Shown piece by piece: positions 1-5,915 of a DNA stretch of 9,963 nucleotides (its first letter is position 1; every line of letters starts with the position of its first letter). Position numbers and translations under genes: made by a program. A model generated the notes under the pieces. It was not told where the DNA came from and made no database searches. It worked only from the letters and a program-made list of their open reading frames with translations. This DNA is from CAYRSA01 sp964494845. GTDB lineage: Bacteria; Patescibacteriota; Saccharimonadia; Saccharimonadales; JAGQNJ01. Location: positions 1-9,963 of the forward strand of contig CAZBSC010000026.1 of NCBI GenBank assembly GCA_964494845.1, read 5' to 3'.

Positions 1-496
1 ATTCTTGAAAATCTGTTGATCCTTTGGCATGTTTTCCGCCGTTAATTATATTGCACATGGGTGTTGGTAAGGCCTGGCTAGCGTTACCAGAAATATCAGC
101 GAAATGTTGGTATAGAGGTAGGTTTTTACTTTTTGCGGCCGCATTAGCGCAGGCTAGAGAGACAGCAAGCATCGCGTTAGCCCCAAGCCCAGACTTGTTC
201 TCTGTACTGTCTAGCTGTTTCATGGTTTCATCTATTTCTGACTGATTGTCCGCATCTAGGCCTACAAGCGCCGGCGCTATTTTATCGGCAATATTTGACA
301 AGGCTTTATTTACGCCTTTCCCTGAAAAAGCTTTTTCTCCATCACGTAGCTCTAGTGCTTCGCGCTCGCCGGTAGATGCTCCAGATGGTACAGCGGCTCG
401 CCCCAACGTTCCGTCGTCCAGAATAACATCGGCCTCAACAGTCGGATAGCCCCTAGAATCGTAAATTTGTCGCGCGATTATTTGTTTAATTAACAT
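1..496 (-). CDS. eno: Enolase (phosphopyruvate hydratase), N-terminal part, cut by the left edge
   Basis: Enolase converts 2-phosphoglycerate to phosphoenolpyruvate in the cytoplasm. Reading leftward from the ATG at 496-494 gives 165 uninterrupted codons plus one base; the rest lies beyond the left edge. The family signature is plain: DSRG at residues 13-16, the mobile catalytic loop SGASTG at 38-43, REALELRDG at 45-53, TENKSGLGANA at about 98-108, and NIINGGKHA at 149-157 with the active-site histidine at 156. The visible part ends at Q164-E165, which match the conserved Gln-Glu pair of the active site. Family members are about 415-435 residues, so roughly 60% is missing. No Shine-Dalgarno precedes the ATG; a TGn-extended -10 ends 7 bases before it. 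The gene is divergent from the dehydrogenase/phosphoglycerate mutase operon, whose mutase makes its substrate. The identification is close to certain; the start is well supported by alignment with known enolase N-termini. Confidence 0.97.
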   Translation of the reverse strand, partial: MLIKQIIARQIYDSRGYPTVEADVILDDGTLGRAAVPSGASTGEREALELRDGEKAFSGKGVNKALSNIADKIAPALVGLDADNQSEIDETMKQLDSTENKSGLGANAMLAVSLACANAAAKSKNLPLYQHFADISGNASQALPTPMCNIINGGKHAKGSTDFQE

Positions 497-511
497 GCTA
501 TTTATAATAGC
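497..511. repeat. 15-bp palindrome between enolase and the dehydrogenase
   Basis: GCTATT-TAT-AATAGC is a perfect 6-bp inverted repeat with a 3-bp centre. It lies directly against the enolase start codon and covers the enolase -10 box. On the plus strand it also contains a TATAAT (503-508). It could be an operator for a dimeric regulator, or simply a by-product of back-to-back A/T-rich -10 elements. Confidence 0.55.
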
Positions 512-512
512 A
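504..512 (-). promoter_or_regulatory. Extended -10 promoter of enolase, predicted leaderless
   Basis: On the minus strand the bases read TGC then TATTAT, followed by 7 bases and the enolase ATG. A start point about 7 bases after the -10 box would fall on the A of the ATG, giving a leaderless mRNA. The position expected for the -35 (minus strand, about 527-532) is a poor match to TTGACA, as is common for TGn-extended promoters. That -35 position overlaps the -10 of the divergent dehydrogenase promoter. This is a prediction from sequence only. Confidence 0.6.
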
Positions 513-527
513 GTAAATTTGCGATTA

Positions 528-536
528 TGGCATAAT
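528..536 (+). promoter_or_regulatory. Extended -10 promoter of the dehydrogenase/gpmA operon, predicted leaderless
   Basis: TGG followed by CATAAT (531-536) lies 7 bases before the ATG at 544, so transcription is expected to start at or within a base or two of the start codon. There is no Shine-Dalgarno in the remaining 7 bases. No good -35 is seen at the expected place (about 508-513), which overlaps the enolase -10. An alternative -10 is the TATAAT at 503-508, which would give a leader of about 28 bases, also without a Shine-Dalgarno. Confidence 0.55.
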
Positions 537-543
537 TGAGCTA

Positions 544-1554
544 ATGGCTAAAATTTGCATTTACCACGCTAGCGACCAAGACAAAGAAGACTTCGCTGAA
601 CTCGCGAAGAACAATGAAGTGAAGTTTATTGATGGCCCCCTAAATGCGCAGAACCACGACCCAGATGCGGAAATTGTCTCTGTTTTCGTGGGCTGCAGTG
701 TTGACGACGATACTATAAAAGCCATGCCAAAACTAAAGTTTGTGGCTTGCCGGTCAACCGGTTATAACAACGTAGATTTAACAGAGACCGAAAAGAGCAA
801 AATAGTTGTTTCTAATGTTCCGACATATGGCGAGCACACCGTTGCTGAATACACTATTGCGTTGATGCTGGCTTTATCAAGAAAGTTGGTAGAGGCGATA
901 AACCAAGCTAGGGTGGGTGAGATTAATGCAAATCTTGTGCACGGTCACGACCTGCATGGCAAGACCTTGGGACTTATTGGTTTGGGAAGAATTGGGAAAA
1001 ACGTTGCAACTCTGGGGAAAGCTTTTGGTATGCAAGTTGTTGGATATGACCCATCCCCAGACGAAAAATTTGCCAAAGACATTGGCATTCAGTACGTCTC
1101 GCTAGAGGAGCTTTTAAAAAACTCTGACGTAGTTAGTTTGCACGCGCCGTTTACTGGACATAACAAGCATCTAATCGATAAAGACCAATTGTCGTTAATG
1201 AAGCGAGGAAGTCTATTAATTAACACCTCTAGGGGCGAGTTATTGGATACGCTGGCACTAGTTGACGCATTGCAGTCAGGTCATTTGGGCGGGGCTGCCA
1301 TAGACGTTATTGAGGACGAATCATTAATGGAAGTCGAAGAGGAAGAAATGTTGTTACGTAAGGGCAGGGCGCCTAAAAAAACTCTAGAAAACGCTATCGC
1401 TATAGATGTTCTGGGAAAAATGATGCATAACGTTATTATTACTAGCCACAATGCCTACAACACTCTTGAAGCTCTTCAGAGGATTAATAAAACCACGGCG
1501 GTAAATATCCAGGCTTATTTATCAGGAAAACCTCAGAATGTGGTCACAAAATGA
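544..1554 (+). CDS. D-lactate dehydrogenase-like NAD-dependent 2-hydroxyacid dehydrogenase
   Basis: This cytoplasmic oxidoreductase (336 residues) belongs to the D-isomer-specific 2-hydroxyacid dehydrogenase family. The sequence shows the substrate-domain motif CRSTGYNNVDL at 69-79, the Rossmann motif GLGRIG at 146-151, and an aspartate at the end of the second strand (D169), which favours NAD over NADP. It also has the catalytic triad: R230 in NTSRGELLDT, E257 in IDVIEDE, and H302 in TSHNAYNT. The loop at about 260-295 before the catalytic histidine is acidic and long, as in D-lactate dehydrogenases (LdhA/Ddh type) rather than phosphoglycerate dehydrogenases, and there is no ACT domain. The likely reaction is pyruvate to D-lactate with NADH, supporting redox balance in fermentation. 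That fits its place with gpmA and opposite enolase. Other short 2-keto acids are possible substrates. Start: the ATG at 544 is 7 bases after a -10 box. The stop TGA overlaps the gpmA start (ATGA). Confidence 0.88.
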   Translation: MAKICIYHASDQDKEDFAELAKNNEVKFIDGPLNAQNHDPDAEIVSVFVGCSVDDDTIKAMPKLKFVACRSTGYNNVDLTETEKSKIVVSNVPTYGEHTVAEYTIALMLALSRKLVEAINQARVGEINANLVHGHDLHGKTLGLIGLGRIGKNVATLGKAFGMQVVGYDPSPDEKFAKDIGIQYVSLEELLKNSDVVSLHAPFTGHNKHLIDKDQLSLMKRGSLLINTSRGELLDTLALVDALQSGHLGGAAIDVIEDESLMEVEEEEMLLRKGRAPKKTLENAIAIDVLGKMMHNVIITSHNAYNTLEALQRINKTTAVNIQAYLSGKPQNVVTK

Positions 1555-2192
1555 GTAAAGTAGGCCAGTTGATTGTAGCAAGGCACGGTGAGTCCGAATG
1601 GAATGCCCTAGGAAAATGGACGGGCACAACAGATGTGCACCTAACTGCAAAAGGCTATCACGAAGCCGTATTACTAGGTTATAAAATTACGGACATTGCT
1701 GTTGATAAGGCTTATTGCTCGCAACAAATCAGGGCGTTAGAAACCCTAGAAGGCATGTTGGATGCATCAAGACAGTACGATGTTCCGTATGAAAGAACAG
1801 GGGCATTAAACGAGCGGGATTACGGTGACTTTACAGGAAAGAATAAATGGCAGGTCCAGAAAGAAGTTGGCGAAAAAGAGTTCGAGCGAATTCGTAGGGG
1901 GTGGGACCACCCGGTGACCAACGGCGAAACCCTAAAAATGGTTTATGAACGAGTCGTCCCTTTTTACAAGGGGACTGTTCTGCCGCAACTAATGGAAGGC
2001 AAAAATGTACTTCTGGTTGCGCACGGCAACTCTATTCGATCTCTCATGAAATACATCGAATCAATCTCCGATAAAGATATCAGCAACTTAGAAATGATGT
2101 TCGGAGACATAGTAATATATACGGTAGACAAAGAAGGCAAATCGGTCACTAAAAAAGTCCGAAAAATAGACACAACACCGCCACCAGCCTAA
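1551..2192 (+). CDS. gpmA: 2,3-bisphosphoglycerate-dependent phosphoglycerate mutase, short form
   Basis: The enzyme interconverts 3-phosphoglycerate and 2-phosphoglycerate in lower glycolysis. Histidine-phosphatase superfamily hallmarks are all present: ARHGESEWN at 10-18 with the phosphorylated histidine at 12, GKWTGTTDVHLTAKG at 21-35, R61, LNERDYGDFTGKNK at 86-99 with the general-acid glutamate at 88, and VAHGNSIRSL at 156-165 with the second histidine at 158. At 213 residues it is shorter than the usual 228-250. The loop that in E. coli GpmA follows RRG (a proline-rich region up to LPLTESL) is cut down here to WDHPVTNGETL, residues 118-128. The C-terminus (KKVRKIDTTPPPA) is short. The ATG overlaps the upstream stop by 4 bases and has no Shine-Dalgarno, so it is probably translated by coupling. 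The stop TAA directly abuts the rarA stop on the other strand. Confidence 0.92.
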   Translation: MSKVGQLIVARHGESEWNALGKWTGTTDVHLTAKGYHEAVLLGYKITDIAVDKAYCSQQIRALETLEGMLDASRQYDVPYERTGALNERDYGDFTGKNKWQVQKEVGEKEFERIRRGWDHPVTNGETLKMVYERVVPFYKGTVLPQLMEGKNVLLVAHGNSIRSLMKYIESISDKDISNLEMMFGDIVIYTVDKEGKSVTKKVRKIDTTPPPA

Positions 2193-3356
2193 CTATTTCT
2201 TGATTTCGTCAGGCAAAAAGCCTTTAGGGTGTTTGAACCCCGCTTCCCATTTGGTGCCTTTTTGATAACCTAGATCTTTCATCAGTTTTGTCGGGGCATT
2301 GCGCAGATGCAAAGGAACCGCGGCGTTCGGGTAGTCTTTTGCGAGTTTTGTAGCGTTGCCCATTGCATCTGCAACTTCGCGAGATTTTTTAGTTTTCGCC
2401 AATACTAATGCGCAATGATACAAGTTGTAACCACATTCTGGCATTCCGATTCGCTCGACTGCCATAAAAGTACTAACAGCCAGGTTTAACGCTGCAGGGG
2501 CGGCCATGCCGACATCTTCGCTGGCAAAAATAACCATTCTCCTGGCGATAAACTTTGGGTCTTCGCCGCCGTCCAACATGCGGGCCATATAATACAGAGC
2601 AGCTTCTGGGTCAGAACCGCGCATACTTTTTATAAATGCACTAATCAGGTTGTAATGATATTCACCACTTTTGTCATATCCTGGCAGTGTACGTTGGGAA
2701 GCAGTTTTTACGGTGTCGATCGTCACTTTTCCGTTAGTCAGTTGCAAAGATAGCTCTAAATTGCCGATTGCTACGCGGGCATCGCCGTTCGATAGTTCTA
2801 CTAAATAATCTAACGCTTTTTTATCGACTCGTTTTGTGGCTTTTTCTATCTGTAAGGCACGTTTTAGAATCGCGAAAATGTCTTTTTTAGAATGGGGCTC
2901 GAGTACCAGCACTCGGCTACGTGAAAGCAGGGGAGTAATGACTTCAAAACTTGGATTTTCAGTTGTTGCACCTATCAGCGTAATAAGGCCACTCTCGACA
3001 TGTGGCAAAAAAGCATCCTGTTGTGACTTGTTGAATCGGTGAATTTCGTCCACGAACAGTACTGTTTGTATCTGAAGACGTCTGTTTTCTTCTGCCCTCT
3101 TGATTATTGATTTTATGTCTGCAATTCCAGAGGTCACGGCTGAGATTTCCTTGTAGTCTGCGCCTGTTTCTCGGGCAATAATGCGTGCTAGTGTCGTCTT
3201 TCCACTGCCTGGCGGCCCCCATAAAATCAATGAAACTGGTTTTTTGCTCTTAATAATTTCCCGTACTATCTCTCCGTCTCCCAATAGATGTGTCTGACCG
3301 ATGACATCGTCTAGCGTCTCTGGACGTAATTTATCCGCTAAAGGCCTCTGCTCCAT
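2193..3356 (-). CDS. rarA: Replication-associated recombination protein A (RarA/MgsA), AAA+ ATPase
   Basis: RarA is a tetrameric, clamp-loader-like ATPase that acts at stalled replication forks and single-stranded DNA ends. In order, the 387-residue protein shows the N-terminal PLADKLRPETLDDVIGQ box (5-21), Walker A GPPGSGKTT (47-55), Walker B LFVDEIHRFNK (100-110) and sensor 1 GATTENPSF (129-137). After these come the arginine-finger region LLSRSR (143-148), sensor 2 GDAR (191-194), and the RarA-specific C-terminal tetramerisation region. That region has SMRGSDPEAALYYMARML at 244-261, SEDVG at 279-283, and the terminal GFLPDE. The length is slightly under the usual 420-450. The start ATG at 3356-3354 precedes the conserved N-terminus directly and follows a -10 box by 6 bases with no Shine-Dalgarno. 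It is transcribed divergently from typA and convergently with gpmA, whose stop codon it touches; no terminator is evident between them. Confidence 0.95.
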   Translation of the reverse strand: MEQRPLADKLRPETLDDVIGQTHLLGDGEIVREIIKSKKPVSLILWGPPGSGKTTLARIIARETGADYKEISAVTSGIADIKSIIKRAEENRRLQIQTVLFVDEIHRFNKSQQDAFLPHVESGLITLIGATTENPSFEVITPLLSRSRVLVLEPHSKKDIFAILKRALQIEKATKRVDKKALDYLVELSNGDARVAIGNLELSLQLTNGKVTIDTVKTASQRTLPGYDKSGEYHYNLISAFIKSMRGSDPEAALYYMARMLDGGEDPKFIARRMVIFASEDVGMAAPAALNLAVSTFMAVERIGMPECGYNLYHCALVLAKTKKSREVADAMGNATKLAKDYPNAAVPLHLRNAPTKLMKDLGYQKGTKWEAGFKHPKGFLPDEIKK

Positions 3357-3362
3357 GGATTC

Positions 3363-3371
3363 AGTATATCA
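3363..3371 (-). promoter_or_regulatory. Extended -10 promoter of rarA, predicted leaderless
   Basis: On the minus strand TGA then TATACT is followed by 6 bases and the rarA ATG. The geometry predicts a transcript starting at or next to the start codon. No Shine-Dalgarno exists and the -35 region is a weak match. It has the same layout as the enolase and dehydrogenase promoters. Confidence 0.6.
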
Positions 3372-3383
3372 GGGAAGAAATGA

Positions 3384-3412
3384 TTGCACCGTTAGCTTGC
3401 TTATGCTATAAT
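3384..3412 (+). promoter_or_regulatory. Promoter of typA
   Basis: TTGCAC (3384-3389), a 17-base spacer, and TATAAT (3407-3412) preceded by TGC make a near-consensus housekeeping promoter with an extended -10, the best in the window. The expected start is near 3419, giving a leader of about 43 bases before the typA ATG. It lies back to back with the rarA promoter. Confidence 0.75.
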
Positions 3413-3424
3413 AATCAAGAAGGT

Positions 3425-3447
3425 AGACGCCTATCGGGGCGTTTTTT
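3425..3447 (+). terminator. GC-rich hairpin and T-run in the typA leader (attenuator-like)
   Basis: ACGCC (3427-3431) pairs with GGCGT (3438-3442) across a 6-base loop. An outer G-T and A-T pair can extend the stem, and it runs into six Ts (3442-3447). This has the form of an intrinsic terminator, but it sits between the typA promoter and its start codon, about 6 bases from the predicted transcript start. There is no plus-strand gene upstream for it to terminate. It may be an attenuator or a 5'-end stabilising hairpin. An AGAAGG-like sequence just before it (3419-3423) is too far from the ATG to be an ordinary Shine-Dalgarno. Confidence 0.5.
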
Positions 3448-3461
3448 AAATTAAATAACTT

Positions 3462-5288
3462 ATGAGTACACAAGACCCTAGCAAAATTCGAAACGTGGCT
3501 ATCATCGCCCACGTTGACCACGGCAAGACCACTCTAGTAGACGGCCTATTAAAGCAGTCCAAAACTTTTCGTGATAATCAGGCTGAAATGACCCAAGATT
3601 TAATCATGGACAGCGGTGATCAGGAAAAAGAACGTGGCATAACAATTACAGCCAAAGTCACCGCCGTACAGCACGACGACTTTCGAATTAATATTATTGA
3701 CACCCCAGGACACGCTGACTTTAGCGGCGAGGTAGAGCGAACACTAAACCTTGCTGACGGTTGTTTATTAATTGTTGATGCGCAGGAAGGCCCTATGCCT
3801 CAGACCAAGTTCGTACTTACAAAAGCCCTGGCGCAAGGCCTGAAACCAATTGTAGTTATCAACAAAATCGACAAACAGGGAAGCAGGATTGCGCAAGTTG
3901 AGGACGAGCTAGCCGATTTATTTCTAGAACTTGCCATCCACGAGGACCAACTACATTATCCTGTATATTACGCTGTTGGACGAGCAGGAAAAGCGTGGGA
4001 ACAACCACCTGCTGATTTTGAAGCGGACGGTGACCTAGAAGTAATATTCCAGGCAATTATGGAGCACATACCTGCACCTGTGGCAGAACTGGACAAGCCC
4101 TTTCAAATGCTAGTAACGGCTTTGGCTTGGGATACTTTCAAAGGGAAATATGCAATCGGACGAATAACCAGGGGCCGGATTAAAGCTGGTGATCAGGTTA
4201 GTTTATGCAAAAAAGATGGGTCTATAGTAAAAGCCAAAGTTGACCTGGTGTACATGAGTCACGGTGTAAGCAAATTCGAAGTACCAGAAGGTGTCGCTGG
4301 GGATATTGTTCAGCTAACAGGTGTCGGTGACGCACAGATAGGCGAGACAGTTGCAGACGTAAACGACCCCGAAGCACTACCAGTACTAGAGGTAGAGGCG
4401 CCAACGCTCAAGATATACCTGGGACCGAACACAAGCCCATTTAAAGGCACAGAGGGTGAATTTAGCACTAGTCGCCAGATAGCAGAAAGACTAAATAAAG
4501 AGCTAGAGACGAATGTGGGCCTACGTGTTGAAGAAGAAGGGATTGGGTTTGGAGTATCCGGGCGTGGCGAACTACACCTATCAGTGTTGATTGAAACCAT
4601 GCGACGTGAAGGCTTCGAATTCGAAGTTGGTCGCCCGCAGGTAGTTACAAAAGACAACAATGGAGTTATCGAAGAACCGATAGAAGAGCTAAACATCGAA
4701 GTCCCGGCCGAATACGTTGGCGCCGTACAGATGGAACTGGGCAAGCGCAAAGCAGTGCTTCAGGAACAATTTGCTTCTCCAAAGGGTGTAACAAAACTAG
4801 TCTATGACCTTCCTACCCGAGCACTGATTGGCCTACGCAATATACTTATGACTAATACTAAAGGCACGATAGTGATGCACAGCCAGGTGACCGGCTATCA
4901 ACCACAAGGACAGGCGCTAGAGCAACTACGTAACGGGGCCTTAATTGCATATGAAGCGGGTGTAACCACGCCATATTCATTGCAAACTGCTGAGGAGCGC
5001 GGGGTTGTGTTCGTTGGTCCAGCTATAAAAGTATATGCGGGGCAGATTATTGGCCTAAATAAACGTAACGAAGATCTAGAAATCAACGTATGTAAAGCAA
5101 AGCACCTAACCAATATGCGAAGCTCGTCCAGTGATGGAGTCGTTCAGCTTACGCCCCCAACTATACTTAGTCTAGAGCAGTGCATAGACTTTATAGAGAA
5201 CGACGAGCTACTAGAAGTTACGCCAAAAAATCTACGTTTACGAAAGCGCGAGCTTGACCAAAACAAACGAAAACGTCTACAAAAGTAA
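3462..5288 (+). CDS. typA: Ribosome-associated translational GTPase TypA/BipA
   Basis: TypA binds the ribosome in a GTP-dependent way and is linked to ribosome assembly and growth under stress such as cold. It is related to EF-G and LepA. The 608 residues match the usual 605-615. GTPase motifs: G1 AHVDHGKTT at 16-24, G2 region RGITITAK at 58-65, G3 DTPGHADF at 80-87, and G4 NKIDK at 134-138. Downstream come the beta-barrel domain II (about 205-300), the EF-G-like domain with the GRGELHLSVLIETMRREGFE segment (around 368-388), and the TypA-specific C-terminal domain with VFVGPAIKVYAGQIIG and the lysine/arginine-rich end. No interruption is seen. The ATG at 3462 gives the normal N-terminus. It has no nearby Shine-Dalgarno, only an A/T-rich stretch (3448-3461). 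The gene is transcribed from its own promoter with a hairpin in the leader. No good terminator follows it. Confidence 0.97.
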   Translation: MSTQDPSKIRNVAIIAHVDHGKTTLVDGLLKQSKTFRDNQAEMTQDLIMDSGDQEKERGITITAKVTAVQHDDFRINIIDTPGHADFSGEVERTLNLADGCLLIVDAQEGPMPQTKFVLTKALAQGLKPIVVINKIDKQGSRIAQVEDELADLFLELAIHEDQLHYPVYYAVGRAGKAWEQPPADFEADGDLEVIFQAIMEHIPAPVAELDKPFQMLVTALAWDTFKGKYAIGRITRGRIKAGDQVSLCKKDGSIVKAKVDLVYMSHGVSKFEVPEGVAGDIVQLTGVGDAQIGETVADVNDPEALPVLEVEAPTLKIYLGPNTSPFKGTEGEFSTSRQIAERLNKELETNVGLRVEEEGIGFGVSGRGELHLSVLIETMRREGFEFEVGRPQVVTKDNNGVIEEPIEELNIEVPAEYVGAVQMELGKRKAVLQEQFASPKGVTKLVYDLPTRALIGLRNILMTNTKGTIVMHSQVTGYQPQGQALEQLRNGALIAYEAGVTTPYSLQTAEERGVVFVGPAIKVYAGQIIGLNKRNEDLEINVCKAKHLTNMRSSSSDGVVQLTPPTILSLEQCIDFIENDELLEVTPKNLRLRKRELDQNKRKRLQK

Positions 5289-5326
5289 GCCGACAGTTTT
5301 AAAAATACCACTATTTACTAAAGCGT

Positions 5327-5355
5327 TTGCATTATGCTGATTTAGTTAGTACAGT
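5327..5355 (+). promoter_or_regulatory. Probable promoter of the proline/methionine-rich gene
   Basis: TTGCAT (5327-5332) and TACAGT (5350-5355) are 17 bases apart and match the housekeeping consensus at 4 of 6 bases each. The predicted start is near 5362, leaving a leader of about 32 bases that contains the Shine-Dalgarno-like AAAGGA at 5379-5384, 9 bases before the ATG. Confidence 0.5.
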
Positions 5356-5393
5356 ATTTATATCATTAAAAAATAGACAAAGGAATCAATTTT

Positions 5394-5750
5394 ATGGATC
5401 CAAATAACCCATCAGTTAACCCAACCCCAGACCCTAGTCTGCCATCAATGCCACCGCTAGAACCAGCAGTTCCGCAAATGCCGGACCCAGGTATGCCAGC
5501 ACCTATGCCAGCGCCAGCAGACCCGGGCATGCCACCCGCAATGCCACCGCAAGAGCCTACTGTGCCACCAATGCCTGACCCAGGTATGCCTCCTGTTGCC
5601 CCAGCTCCAGAGCCATACATGCCGCCAAGTGAGCCAACTAGCCCCAGCATGCCTCCAACCCCAGAAAGCACTATGCCATCAGATGACTCTGCAGCCCCAG
5701 CTGCCCCACCATCTGACGATCTGACCGTTCCGCCTGCCCCAGCAATGTAG
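5394..5750 (+). CDS. Proline/methionine-rich low-complexity protein, function unknown
   Basis: This gene is not recognised. The 118-residue product has about 45 prolines (38%) and 13 methionines, almost no basic or aromatic residues, no signal peptide, no membrane segment and no cysteine. It is built from loose repeats: a unit PP(L/Q)EP(A/T)VPxMPDPGMP begins at residue 20 and again at 51, so the period is about 31 residues, with further ADPGMP and xMPP variants. The C-terminal 25 residues lose the repeat and become acidic and Ala/Ser-rich (SDD twice). It should be extended and disordered. Nine Pro-Pro pairs but no triple suggest dependence on EF-P for efficient translation. Evidence that it is real: AAAGGA 9 bases before the ATG, an upstream promoter, a strong terminator after the stop, and variation between repeat copies that keeps the residue pattern. 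The opposite strand's glycine-rich reading is a shadow. It may be a linker-like or binding-scaffold protein, but no role can be assigned. Confidence 0.75.
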   Translation: MDPNNPSVNPTPDPSLPSMPPLEPAVPQMPDPGMPAPMPAPADPGMPPAMPPQEPTVPPMPDPGMPPVAPAPEPYMPPSEPTSPSMPPTPESTMPSDDSAAPAAPPSDDLTVPPAPAM

Positions 5751-5775
5751 TACCGACGCCGACTTAGTCGTTAAC

Positions 5776-5804
5776 ACCCGTGTTTACACAAAACGCGGGT
5801 TTTT
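5776..5804 (+). terminator. Rho-independent terminator after the proline/methionine-rich gene
   Basis: ACCCGTGTTT (5776-5785) pairs with AAACGCGGGT (5791-5800) over ten base pairs including one G-T, with a 5-base loop ACACA, and is followed by Ts to 5804. It lies 26 bases past the stop codon and separates the gene from the surface-protein genes. Confidence 0.85.
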
Positions 5805-5821
5805 AAATAAGAAAAAACAAA

Positions 5822-5880
5822 CATAAGAAACATGGTTGTAATAATTAAATTCAATAGATATACTAATAACCATAAGAAAC
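5822..5880. repeat. Direct 10-bp repeat flanking a promoter
   Basis: CATAAGAAAC occurs at 5822-5831 and again at 5871-5880, 49 bp apart, on either side of the promoter of the LADTG protein gene. Inside, ATGGTT (5832-5837) and AACCAT (5868-5873) form a 6-bp inverted pair overlapping the -35 box and the predicted start. It could be a regulator-binding arrangement, but the region is A-rich and chance is not excluded. Confidence 0.35.
5836..5864 (+). promoter_or_regulatory. Promoter of the LADTG surface-protein gene
   Basis: TTGTAA (5836-5841) and TATACT (5859-5864) are spaced 17 bases apart. The predicted start near 5871 gives a leader of about 45 bases with a purine-rich Shine-Dalgarno GAGGGGAG (5897-5904), 11 bases before the ATG. 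The core promoter is flanked by two copies of CATAAGAAAC. Confidence 0.65.
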
Positions 5881-5915
5881 TTTAGAAAAGGTTTAAGAGG
5901 GGAGTTAAGAGAAAA

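Noticed and set aside
24..449. Two plus-strand open frames opposite enolase
   Set aside because: The minus strand here encodes the highly conserved enolase N-terminus without interruption; the plus-strand frames are its shadows and match nothing.
1552..1554. Recoded TGA (alternative genetic code) at the end of the dehydrogenase
   Set aside because: The protein ends at a normal family length there, and the next gene starts in an overlapping ATGA, so TGA acts as an ordinary stop.
2211..2240. Small palindromes just past the gpmA stop (AGGC-AAAAA-GCCT and GGGT...ACCC) as a terminator
   Set aside because: Stems are only 4 bp, no T-run follows, and the bases encode the conserved RarA C-terminus.
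4310..4750. 146-residue open frame on the minus strand inside typA
   Set aside because: It lies fully within well-conserved TypA coding sequence and has a Ser/Thr/Pro-rich composition typical of a reverse shadow.
5270..5304. Possible stem at the end of typA (AAAACGTC with GACAGTTTT)
   Set aside because: The stem is A/T-rich with a bulge and a 14-base loop, and its Ts are used up in pairing, so it is not a convincing terminator.
5366..5671. Glycine-rich 101-residue open frame on the minus strand
   Set aside because: Pro codons (CCN) read in reverse give Gly codons, so it is the mirror of the proline-rich gene. It lacks a Shine-Dalgarno, while the plus-strand gene has a promoter, Shine-Dalgarno and terminator.
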